A DNA stretch of 64,000 bases from Dryas octopetala (taxonomy: Eukaryota; Streptophyta; Magnoliopsida; Rosales; Rosaceae), in NCBI GenBank assembly GCA_963921425.1, contig OY992834.1:26239923-26303922 (forward strand), read 5' to 3'. The translations under genes were made by a program, and so were the position numbers. Under the pieces are notes generated by a model. The model saw only the letters and a list, made by a program, of their open reading frames with translations. It was not told the DNA's origin and ran no database searches. Positions 10,416-20,801 of this stretch are shown in pieces. Position 1 is the first letter of the stretch; each line of letters opens with the position of its first letter.

Positions 10416-11400
10416 TGGGGATGGATCCCATACATGGGGGATTGCTCCCAGCCCTGGGGGATTCCATGTGTATGCATATACACTTGAACCTTATAGTCAG
10501 TTCACTGTTGAGCTTAAAATAAATAAATTATGTTGTTGTGTGTGTTATTATAATTTTTCTCTTATTTTCTTATTCATTCTCCATAATTATTTGCTTTCTT
10601 TTAGTAGCAATAAAAGTGCCTGATGTAATTGGCACTTCACTCATAACTCCTTTATGCTTGTTTAATGATGGGAAATTATTTCATATGATTATATATTTTA
10701 TAGAGATAATTAGGCTTAGATAATTTAGAAAAACAGTTTTTACATAGAGACTGTGGGTGTTTTAAAATTTATAAAAAAATTATTTTAATTTATAATAAAG
10801 TTTTTCCGCGATTTGAAGGTTATTTCACCTCCTAGGATATAAAGTAGGTTTTGTATCCAAAATCTCGGAGTTAAAACTTAACATAAAATCGTCAAAGAAG
10901 AAAAATAAAATCGTCATAGGGGATGGATCCCATACATGGGGGATTGCTCCCAGCCCTGGGGGATTCCATGTGTATGCATATGTACTTGAACCTTATAGTC
11001 AGTTCACTGTTGAGCTTAAAATAAATAAATTCTGTTGTTGTGTGTGTTATTATAATTTTTCTCTTATTTTCTTATTCATTCTCCATTTGTTCATTGATTA
11101 TTTGCTTTCTTTTAGTAGCAATAAGAGTGCCTGATGTAATTGGCACTTCACTCATAACTCCTTTATGCTTGATTAAATGATGGGAAACTATTTCATATGA
11201 TTATATATATTTTATAGAGATAATTAGGCTTAGATTATTTAGAAAAACAGTTTTTAGATATAGACCGTGAGTGTTTTAAAATTTATAAAAAAATTATTTT
11301 AATTCATAATAATTTATAAGAAAATCCTTTTAATTTATAATAATTTATAAGAAAATCCTTTTAATTCATAATAAAGTCTTTTCCCGATTTTAAGGGTATT
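10416..11400. repeat. Local tandem duplication of the PAR-B 3' flank
   Basis: A block of about 500 bp beginning GGGGATGGATCCCATACATG occurs at about 10417 and again at about 10918. Both copies run through CCTGATGTAATTGGCACTTC and on past the CACCTCCTAGGATATA region. The right duplication unit has only one copy of this block, so the duplication arose in the left unit or was lost on the right. Confidence 0.85.
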
Positions 11401-12842
11401 TCCCCTCCTAGGGTATAGAGTAGGCTTTGTAGAGGCTTCATGTTAAGTTTTAACTCCGAAATTTTGGGTGAAGCCCAAAATCTTGAAGTTATGTTCACCC
11501 AAAATCTTGGAGTAAAAACCTAACATAAAAAAAGAAGAAAAATAAAAAAACTTAATTAAAAGCCTTAAATCACTACCGATCTTAATCTAAGAGAGACTCA
11601 TAAAATGGAGTTAACTCTAAGTCTTCCTATTTTATATTAGGTTTGCAAGTTTAAGTAGTTCTCATATATTTCATATTAGGTTGCTAGTTATGTAACCAGT
11701 TCTCATATATATTGCAAAACCATTTCTCTGCTCCCACGATCATATCAAAATTGTCATAGCAAAACCCATCTCCTTCATACTCCTAATTCTTTATAACCAA
11801 CCAACCAACCAACCAAGAGGGAGACCAGATGATTAACCAACTGTGATGTTCAGTAATTGAAATAACTCGGTACTTTATTTTTTGGGTAAAATGAAATTAA
11901 CTCATACACACACATCATTCTCTTAAATATAAAGAAGATTCTAATTTAGCAAGAGTTTTGAAGCTTAGTTCCATGTTAAAAAACTCTATTATAGGAGTTT
12001 AGTCCCTAAACTCTAAGGCCTAGTTTGATGCATAGGATATGATTAGATATAATAAATGACTAAATTCATGTATATTCAAATAAGAAGTTCCTAACTTGAA
12101 TGAATAAGATGTATTAAGATGGACTAATCATAAGGGGATAATTATCCCTTCCAATTTCCCCAAAAATGTAGGATTAAATAATCCATGTTCTTCCCATGTT
12201 CTTCCTTCAAGTTAGAAAATATTTTTCATGTTCTTTCTTGAATGCACATGCATGTAACTATTTATCCTATCTAATCCTATTCTATGCACAAACGAGAAAT
12301 ATCAACCCTAAACTAAACTATGAATGAGCTCCAAATAGCACCTTGCAGCTCTTAAAAAATGAATCATCATGAAAAGAAATTTAAAACTTATGTTTGGATA
12401 CTTGGATAGCCTATTCCTTCCTTTTTTGTATCAAACAACCAAACAAGCACAACCCCAATTCACCGATTGCGAAGACAACTGTGTCACTGCGCTTCGGTTT
12501 CTTGTTGCGGTTCTCTAGCAACATACCCAGTGACATTTTTGCAATCTGACTTGTCTACACACACAGACATTCTTTGTCTTTATTGTTTAACTGGTCCTCT
12601 CTCTGCCTGCATGTTACTCTTCGTAACCTCTACTTAGAGTCTTATTCTTTGGCGGAATCCCATAGTTCCTATACAGTTTGCAAGACTTAGTTCGGCTTAG
12701 CATTCAGAAACTTGGAGGAGAATTCTCAGATTGTGCCACCAGAAAAGCATATGTATTGATTTCATCTTGGATTGTTCACATAAAACATGTAATAAAGAAC
12801 CCTAAGACCATCCTTGTTACAAACATAAGAAGGCTATTTTGC
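11401..12842. other. Spacer between convergent PAR-B and AAMP copy
   Basis: AT-rich sequence with a CCAA-repeat patch (about 11799-11814) and no recognisable gene. The right end (about 12600-12842) corresponds to the 3' UTR region of the intact AAMP gene at 27440-27679. Its right-unit equivalent is about 26480-27679. Confidence 0.6.
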
Positions 12843-13853
12843 TTACTCATATTCTGCAATCTCAAAAACTCGGGCAGTTCCATCAGTAGATACTGAAACA
12901 AGAAACTTCTGGTCGGTAGATACAGAGAGAGACTGAATGTGTTCACTGTGCCCATTGAAGGTTCTTACACAATCACCAGAGAGACTATCCCTTAATCGAA
13001 CCTTCCCATCCGCACAACCTGTTGCTAGGTACTTTGATCCACCAAGCCATGTCAAGCATGTCACTCCATCCTGACCACAAGTAAGATTTCTTCCATTAGA
13101 CCAGTTGCCAAGATTTAAAATCCTGAAGTATTATCAGCCAACACATTGACATTGACTGGAACCAAACAAGCTGGTAATCAGTTGAAATATGTAAAAAGAA
13201 GAATAAATGATACAAGATGAAACTCCAAAACACCTCATGGTCACATGTGGAACGGGGCAATGAGTGCTGCAAATCCCAGATAATAAGCTTATTATCCATA
13301 CCTCCTGTTGCAGCCCAAGGGGAGCTGTCGTACAAATACAATTCAAGGCATGAGTATAGTGGCAGTATACTACATTTGAGTCGCACTGATTGCAAAGATT
13401 CAAAAACTACACGTAGTTCACTAACTTCAAAATTTCAAAATTCTTTAACTACATTTCTTTCTTTTTTTTTTTTTCTTTTTTTTTCAAAACCATTCTTGCC
13501 GTACCTAAGAATTTAACTCATTCCATCCAGATCAATATAAGTATCCAATGATTCAACTTTCATTAAACTGATGTGCACAAAGACAATTATAGCAAGAGTC
13601 ACTCATATTATTCACATCTTTAGATCATACAGCCATGATCAAAGGGATCACACACATTTGCTTATAAACAAAGAAATAGTTAGTTAACTGCATTTGCATG
13701 GTTTGATTCCACTCTTTCCAAATAGACCAAGGCTTAAGTTGAAAAACTCCCAAGTTTGATATTCTCCCCAATGCCTCATGTATAGCTGTTGATGTCATAG
13801 AATGGTCAAAAAAATTACATGAAACTTTTCATTATGATTATAAAAAATTCACC

Positions 13854-13889
13854 GACTGAATCTAAATGTGAAACCAAGGAACTAAAGAC
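13854..13889 (-). pseudogene. Broken exon 9 of the left AAMP copy
   Basis: Only the first 36 bases of the 59-base exon remain. The sequence then passes straight into intron sequence at the shared CG dinucleotide 13853-13854. The intact copy has 23 further coding bases, a GT donor and about 320 bp of intron here (28702-29044), including a GA microsatellite. Confidence 0.88.
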
Positions 13890-15919
13890 CTATTCATTGG
13901 AAAAAAAAAAAAAATTAAATTAATATAAAATAAAATAAAATATTAAAGGTCTGATAATTATAGAAGTTAAACCAGGGAACTAACGACCAAACATCCTTCC
14001 AGTTGTATTGAATACAACAAAATACATCATACCTTTCCAGTTGTGTTTGCAATATGGACAGAACCATCAATAGAACCAGTAATAGCTAGAGTTGAATCAG
14101 AGCTTATTGCTAAGCATGTCAGTCCAGCGGTATGGTACGGGTGACCTAGAACACAAAATGTGTCAAAATTGCCAATCAAAGGACAAACAAGTACCATCTT
14201 CTGTCACAACTTCATTTTAAAATAAACGAGTACGATGATGGAACCATAAGCATGCTCAGATCCAAAAGGAATAACTTACAATAGATAAGGAATGAAAGAA
14301 ATTCAGGAAAAGATACTTTGGATAAATTATGTTATGAAACAGATTGAACTAGGAGAGGGGGAAAACATAAAATTTGAAAGAAGTTCATTATAGATAATCA
14401 ATTTCGGGGAAAGGGTGGAGGGATAGACCTTCCACCCAAGTTTCAGTATTGGCACCTTATAAAAAATAAACTTTCGGCTGATATAAGAGTACACCAGCTG
14501 AAATTTTGAACCTTGTGTGCATGATTGTTGCAGAACCTGATGTCTATTTCTCCTTGGATATATTAAAACAATATCTGTGTGTCATTCTCATCTTCGTTTT
14601 GTTTAGAGGTTGTCACACTTCCTCATATTTTGGGTTTTGGAAAGGCAGGGTTCTTAATGAAGTTGGAAAACATCGCACCATCAATTGGTCATAGAATAAG
14701 CAGTGAGATCAAGCTTCTCCACATCTTCATAGCCTAGCTTTCAAAAGTTTAAACTTAATTCTATTTCCCAATAAGCAAGGAAATACATCATTATGATTTG
14801 GATTTTTAACTTTTCATTCTACCTTTTCTGTATTGCTTTTTGCTCCCAAACTTCAACTACTTTAATTTGTAAGGACGAACAATATAGAAAATTTTATATG
14901 AAAATCCAAACACATACCTTGTACCACATGAATGTTCTCACCACTTTTAGGATTCCATATTCTCAAAGTTGCATCATCAGAACCAGTGCATATTGTTTTA
15001 CCTTAAGCAACCAGCAAAAGACCTTTTCAAATTAGTTTAAATATGAAATGGGTAATAACTACAGTTTACTAAAAAGAGGGGGAAAAGCATCAAGAAGAAA
15101 GAATAGTTGCATACCATCAGGGGTAAAATCACCACAAGTTACGCTACTTCCATGACTTGAAAATAAATTAAGATAGGAACCTTTGTCGGCATTCCACATC
15201 CAAACCGTAGAGTCCTCCGAACCAGCCAAGACCAGGTGCCCTCTAGGATGCCACCTGACCCACTGAGAAGTCGCATAGTCCATATTAAATTTTCGTTAAT
15301 TTATGGTATAATAGCAATAGTACAGAAATTCTGCCCAAAATCTTACCTCAATCCCCCCTCCCGGACCATCAAGAGCACTCCTTAGATTTCCAGATGTTAC
15401 ATCCCAAATTTGAATAATTCCATCCAAACTTGCAGATGCAAGCAACTGTCCATCAGTACTAAATGCTAAACCAGAAACAGAGTCCTTATGACCTGCAGAG
15501 CAGCTTACAAGAAGTTAAATTGACGAAAAGTGGACATATGATCGAATAAATGTATATAGCGTACTACTTCTGGAGCTAGGGGTCTAAGGTGAAATTGGGT
15601 TTATACTAAAGCAAATAATTATGGATAACAATGCAAAGTACACAATTCTCTCATACATGTACACCTACCTTGGAGCTCATGAGCCCAATCTCCTTGTCCA
15701 ATCTTCCAAAGAAGCCCTCTATCATCTCCACCCCTAGTTGCAACTAACGTAGGATCTGTTGGGCTGCAGACAACTGTGTAAAGTTCACCTGTCCAGAAAA
15801 GAAAGATACTTGATATACTATATTTCTAAGTAATCCAAGACATGGCAAGGCCCGAGTTAACCAGCAAAGCATCAACCAGAAGTCAATGCTACAATGCACT
15901 GCAATTCTATAATGGGTAG

Positions 15920-16001
15920 TGCTAGGGAGACCATCTCTTTGTACCATCTAGTGTACCATCTCTCTAATAGAGGTGGGGCCATAGAGATGGTCTCCCTAGC
16001 A
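15920..16001. mobile_element. 82-bp palindromic-ended mini-element
   Basis: It has perfect 18-bp terminal inverted repeats: TGCTAGGGAGACCATCTC at the left and its exact complement at the right. It sits in intron 3 of the decayed AAMP copy. The equivalent site in the right unit (31167-31224) carries the same interior in the opposite orientation, with one terminal repeat missing. Confidence 0.85.
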
Positions 16002-17085
16002 ATTTCCTTCTATAATGTAACTCACTTAGACTATTATGACTTGTAGTGAAGTCGCTATTGACTATTAAGAAAACATAATGTGTGTGTTACAACGGGTGGA
16101 ATGCATAAAAAAAGGGTAACTCTTATCGGCGTGACCCGTAAAAATGTGCATGGAATCATCAGCCTCATCTGAAACAATTAAAAACATACATACCATACCA
16201 ATCAATCAAATAAAATTCATGAGAAAAGAAAAAAAGAACCCATATCATACATAAGGAATTACATGCCGAAGAAAATGGGTTCTAGTGAAGTGGCATGCCA
16301 ACAATTTCATCATCCGCATCTGCATCAGGAAGATCTGCAACCCACAACACATGACCAAGAAATTAACAAATATTATTTCATATATTGTATACATAATTTA
16401 ATAGATACCAACTCATTTAAATAGTTTTTAATAGCATACTAATACTATAATACCAACATTAATACAAACTATAATGAACATATAATAATCAATGGACCCT
16501 AAACTAGTTTATGTAAACTAGTATAATAAACATATATATAATGAACCATAAACCCTACTATAACAAACATAAAAAGTTATAAACTAGTTTATATACTCTC
16601 TTTTTTTGTCATTAAACCATCTTCTATATACCTTAAAACCTCTATAGTATAGTTTATATTATATATAAAGTAATAAAACATATATGTTTAATGTTTTGGT
16701 GTTTTGGGGTTTGGGGTTTGGAGTTTTGGGGTTTATAGTATATATATAACCTTTCTATATAATTTATATAATACATTTTTATAATTTATATAAAACATAT
16801 AATTTATATGTTTTTTAATATATATAATACATTTCTATATAAAAACTAATTAAAAATACCCTAATAATAATATTATACCATATCATAAACCTTAGGGTAT
16901 AGGGTATATGATATACCATATCCTAAATATTTCTATAGTTATATACTAACTATGAATATATAGTCTTAGGGTATAGGATATAAGGTATAGGATTTAAATT
17001 TTTTTAAAAAACACAATAGTTTTTTAAGGTTTAGGGTATGAGATATAAGATATAGGGTTTAAAATTTAGTATATAGTTTTATACC

Positions 17086-18301
17086 AACTATGAATTATAT
17101 ATAAGGTATAAGAACTTATAAAAATATATCATTCAACATTTTTACATAATAAATATATGGTTCAATTGAAATAATTTTATTAATTTTATTATAAATTTAT
17201 ATACTCAGTTCGATTCGGTTTACCGATGGTACCAAAGTCTGAGAATCGAAATTGAACGGGAAGACAAGTTCGGTCGACGAACTGGTGTCTCGATTTCAGT
17301 TCCCACTCGGTCCGGTTATTTCAGGTATCGAGCGACCCAGTTTTGGGTCGATTCCCAATTTTTCGGTCAAACCGATCTAGCCCTAAGGTTGGTTCTCTTA
17401 TGACTTTAAAAATTTTCTAAGCTATCTCAAGCAGAATTGATTGACCCTGCGGTCAAGGGAACGCTTAATGTTCTTAAATCATGCGTAAAGTTTCCTACTG
17501 TCAAGAGGGTTGTCTTAACATCTTCTATGGCTTCAGTTATGATCAATGGAAAACCTTTAACCCCTGATGTGGTAATTGATGAAACATGGTTTTCGATCCA
17601 CTTGTTTGTGAGAAGTTGGAGGTACGTATGTGCTACTTGTTTCACCTTTTATTCATGATCATATGATTCATATGCTATATTTCCATGCATGACTATAAAT
17701 TATATATATAAGGTATAAGAACTTATAAAAATATATTATTCAACATTTTTACATAATAAATATATGGTTCAATTAAAATAATTATATTAATTTTATTATA
17801 TATTTATATACTCGGTTCGATTCGATTTACCGACAGTTCCAAAGTCTAGGAATCGAAACTGAACTGGGAAGATAGGTTCAGGCGACGAACTGGTGTCTCG
17901 ATTTCGGTTCCCACTCGGTCCGGTTATTTCAGGTATCTAGTGACCCAGTTTTGGGTCGATTCCCAATTTTTCGGTCAAACCAACCCCGCTCTAAGGTTGG
18001 TTCTCTTATGACTTTAAAAATTTTCTAAGCTATCTCAAGCAGAATTGATTGACCCTGCAGTCAAGGGAACGCTTAATGTTCTTAAATCATGCGTAAAGTT
18101 TCCTACTGTCAAGAGGGTTGTCTTAACATCTTCTATGGCTTCAATTATGATCAATGGAAAACCTTTAACCCCTGATGTGGTAATTGATGAAACATGGTTT
18201 TCAGATTCACTTGTTTGTGAGAAGTTGGAGGTACGTATGTGCTACTCGTTTCACCTTTTATTCATGATCATATGATTCATATGCTATATTTCCATGCATG
18301 A
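17086..18301. repeat. 608-bp tandem duplication containing PAR-like exon 3 twice
   Basis: Two head-to-tail copies with a 608-bp offset (exon starts 17431 and 18039). Each copy has the AT-rich repeat end, the GGTTCGATTCG...TTTTTCGGTCAAACC block, a short intron tail and a reductase exon 3. The copy junction is near 17693, after CATGCATGACT. Confidence 0.9.
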
Positions 18302-19859
18302 CTACTAGAAACAAAATTTAATATGTCAACTTAACAATTGTCTAGTTTCAGTTATGTAAGAGATGAATAAGTATGCAATCTGTCTAATTTCCTTTATATA
18401 TCCTACAGAAGTAGCTTTCAAGTTTTTCTGCATCTTGGAGTTCAGGATGTCTAAGTAGTGGCCTTCAATATTTCTTTTTTCGGCTCCTTTTAGGTGTTCT
18501 TTTTTTCATTTAAATCATTGAAATCTGGTTCAAATCAAGAAGCATTGCAATTGTTTTGCACCAAAGCCTGCACAAAGTCAGGCACTTCTTCCATCCAAAT
18601 CATTGTCTCATCAGCTCTCTAGCTAGCTATAATTTGATGTCACTCTTTTTCTTGTTCTAAGAGCAATATAGCATTAAATATCTCAGTTCTTTTTCACTTA
18701 ACAATATTGGTTTGATGCATGTTCTTTTTCACTTAACAATATCTCAGTTCTTTTTCACTTAACAATATACCAAAATTGTTCATCTGATACTTGGGTTTAT
18801 ATTTGATATTGAGTCATGCTTATTTCTTAACATAAGACAAGGCTTTATATCTTGGTTTAGTATGAACTAAAACTTCCTTTTTTTCTTTGTCCAGGAATGG
18901 TATTATCTTTCAAAAACTTTAGCAGAGGAGGCTGCTTGGAAATTTTCTAAAGAAAATGGAATCGACTTGGTTACAATAAATCCAACATATATGATTTTAA
19001 ATCTCAAAAATGGTACAGTACTTCAGCAACTATCTTTCTTATCTTGCTTCGTTAGGGAGAAGTATGATGAAAAGTCAGGCCATTTTTTAGCAAATAATGT
19101 GTGATGTGTCAAAACATTTGCTTTAAGTAGGAATGTTTGTTCAAAATTAAAGTAATGTTGCAGATTCGACCAAAAAAAAAAAAGTAATGTTGAAGAGAAG
19201 TGACAAAATAAATTTGTAGTCATTTGGAACATAAATTTAATTTGTCCAGAGCTAAGACAATTCTTGTTGAGTTGTTGCTGGTGTGGATTAAATCCCTTCA
19301 TACCTACTCTTTTTGTTATCAGAAATGAGTAGTTTACTTCCTTTAGGAATTCCATGTTGATCTATTATCTGTACAGAAAAGTTCACAGAATACTCCGACA
19401 TCTTGATCTAGAGCAACCTGAAACTTAAGGTTGATGTCAACTTTCTGCATAGGTTAAACTTATTCTATGATACGGAGCCTGTGAGCCACGTACTTAATGA
19501 GAAATGCAATAATCTTTATAAAATATCCATTTTTGTTTTCCACCTCGTCAACAACAATTTTTAGACCTACTCAATTTCGATGGCAAGTAGAATATTTTCA
19601 ACCCCTTTGTTTTAAATGATTCTTGTAATGCAAGCAATGGATTGTTTTTTGTCTTTTGTTTCTTTCAATATGCAGATGAAGGAATAACCAGTTCAATTTA
19701 TTTACCTACTGATGTTAGGGATGTTGCCTCTGCTCTTATTCAAGCATTTGAAGTTCCTTCAGCTAGTGGAAGATATTGTTTAGTTGGACATGTTACACCC
19801 ATTTCCGAGGCTCTGAAGATTCTACAAAAACTTCATCCCACATATTGCCTTCCTGAAAA
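17431..19859 (+). pseudogene. PAR/CCR-like reductase pseudogene with duplicated exon 3
   Basis: Remaining exons: exon 3a 17431-17621 (one base deleted in the WFS region, so frameshifted), exon 3b 18039-18230 (open), exon 4 18895-19012 and exon 5 19676-19859. Exon 4 has an in-frame loss of about 16 codons, removing [17 protein letters not shown] sequence, but keeps the YYLSK catalytic motif. Exons 1, 2 and 6 are absent. At both exon 3 copies the acceptor changed from CTCAG to CTCAA. It is the fuller version of the locus represented in the left unit only by exon 5 (2589-2772). Confidence 0.88.
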
Positions 19860-20567
19860 GTAAGTTATCATTTGCGAAAATGCCACAAATTGGATACTTT
19901 ATTTCAGTAATGTACATGTTTTACTATTATATAACGTACAGGTTGTGTTCTACTTCTACAGTTCTACTTAGTAGAAATGTTGTGTTTCTTTTAATTATAG
20001 GTCTAATCTTAAATGTACATCAACAAATTACAAGAGTTTTCCTTGACTTTTTGAACAATTTGGATAATTAAATATTAATTCTCATTCAATTTACAAACAT
20101 TTAAGAGTAAATTAGAAATACTACAATTATTGCATAAAAATTGAATCCCTAATTAAATAGCTAAATCCCTAAATGGCTAAAAAAATAAAATATAAGAGCT
20201 TAAATAGATTTATTAGTAATTAGTATAATAGGATTACTGTTGGGCTTAATTTATAACATATTTTCTATCCCTAAATTATACATTTTAGTCATTATTTTTA
20301 GTATTTTAATTGTTGGTTTGATTATTTAGTTAATTAATGATTTTTAGTAGTTTTTGTTTTATTTCATAGATTTTATTTCATTTTAAGTTTTAACTAAATT
20401 AGGGTGTCCTTTACTTTATTTGTTGTTGAGATTTTATTTTATTTTGATGTGTGTTATTTTATTTGAAGAATTAATTGTGGCCCAAAAAGAAACAAAGAAT
20501 AAAGAAGGTCAAGAAAGGAAGCCCAAGCTGCATGCATACCTCTCCAAGACTCCAACTCTCTCCAGTT
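19860..20567. other. Spacer upstream of PAR-C, copy of 2773-3480
   Basis: Non-coding sequence nearly matching the left unit with scattered single-base differences. No gene was recognised. Confidence 0.6.
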
Positions 20568-20752
20568 CACTGGCCCACGTGAAGAATAAAGCCAACAACA
20601 AATTTGATTAATCAACGCGAATAGAGAGGATTAGAGGAAAGGAAAGGGAAGTGGGGTGGGGACTGGGGACAAACTATATTTTTTGGTCAAATAAAAAGCT
20701 GGTGCAAAGATAGCCTTTCTAGCCCACAACTTGGTCCGTCACTGATTCTATC

Positions 20753-20798
<46 letters not shown>
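20568..20798 (+). promoter_or_regulatory. Proximal promoter and (AG)17 leader of PAR-C
   Basis: The G-box CACGTG is at 20576-20581, a CTATATATACAC TATA-like element is at about 20752-20763, and an (AG)17 run (20764-20797) ends one base before the ATG. Between AAAAAGCTGGTG (about 20704) and the TATA box lies about 50 bp (CAAAGATAGCC...CACTGATTCTATC) that has no counterpart in PAR-B. Confidence 0.6.

Positions 20799-20801
<3 letters not shown>

Larger units (their letters stand above)
12843..16334 (-). pseudogene. AAMP-like WD40 gene, truncated and decayed left copy
   Basis: Exons matching the intact copy, in transcription order: exon 2 16334-16299, exon 3 16168-16127, exon 4 15788-15669, exon 5 15492-15347, exon 6 15262-15115, exon 7 15001-14918, exon 8 14145-14033, exon 9 remnant 13889-13854, exon 10 13324-13234 and exon 11 13070-12843. 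Lesions: exon 1 with the start codon is missing beyond the 16392 junction. The exon 2 donor is GC rather than GT, and the exon 3 donor GT is now AT at 16126-16125. Exon 9 lost its second half and donor to a deletion of about 343 bp. The WD-repeat tryptophan is arginine at 12992-12990, and exon 8 is one codon shorter. A normal protein cannot be made, although most WD40 exons stay open. Confidence 0.92.
1452..16392. repeat. Segmental tandem duplication, left unit
   Basis: The left member of two direct repeats of about 15 kb. It holds, in order: an AT-rich repeat, reductase exon-5 fragment, PAR-B, a 3' flank repeat and a truncated AAMP-like gene. Matching points are PAR exon 1 at 3706 vs 20799, PAR exon 6 at 10039 vs 25058, AAMP exon 11 at 12843 vs 27680 and AAMP exon 4 at 15669 vs 30920. 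Offsets shift from 17093 to 14837 to 15251 because of internal insertions and deletions. The left edge is where the 16393-type repeat begins (ATAATTTAATAGATACC, near 1453). The right edge near 16392 joins AAMP intron-1 sequence to that same repeat start. Confidence 0.93.

Noticed and set aside
10180..10623. 147-residue open frame just after PAR-B (and its twin after PAR-C)
   Set aside because: It overlaps the PAR stop codon and the 3' UTR in another frame. Its identity in both units reflects DNA identity, not coding constraint, and no family was recognised.
16690..16735. Interstitial telomere-like tract (GGGGTTTGGGGTTT)
   Set aside because: It does not follow the plant TTTAGGG unit and is short; it is part of the AT-rich repeat also seen near 1745.
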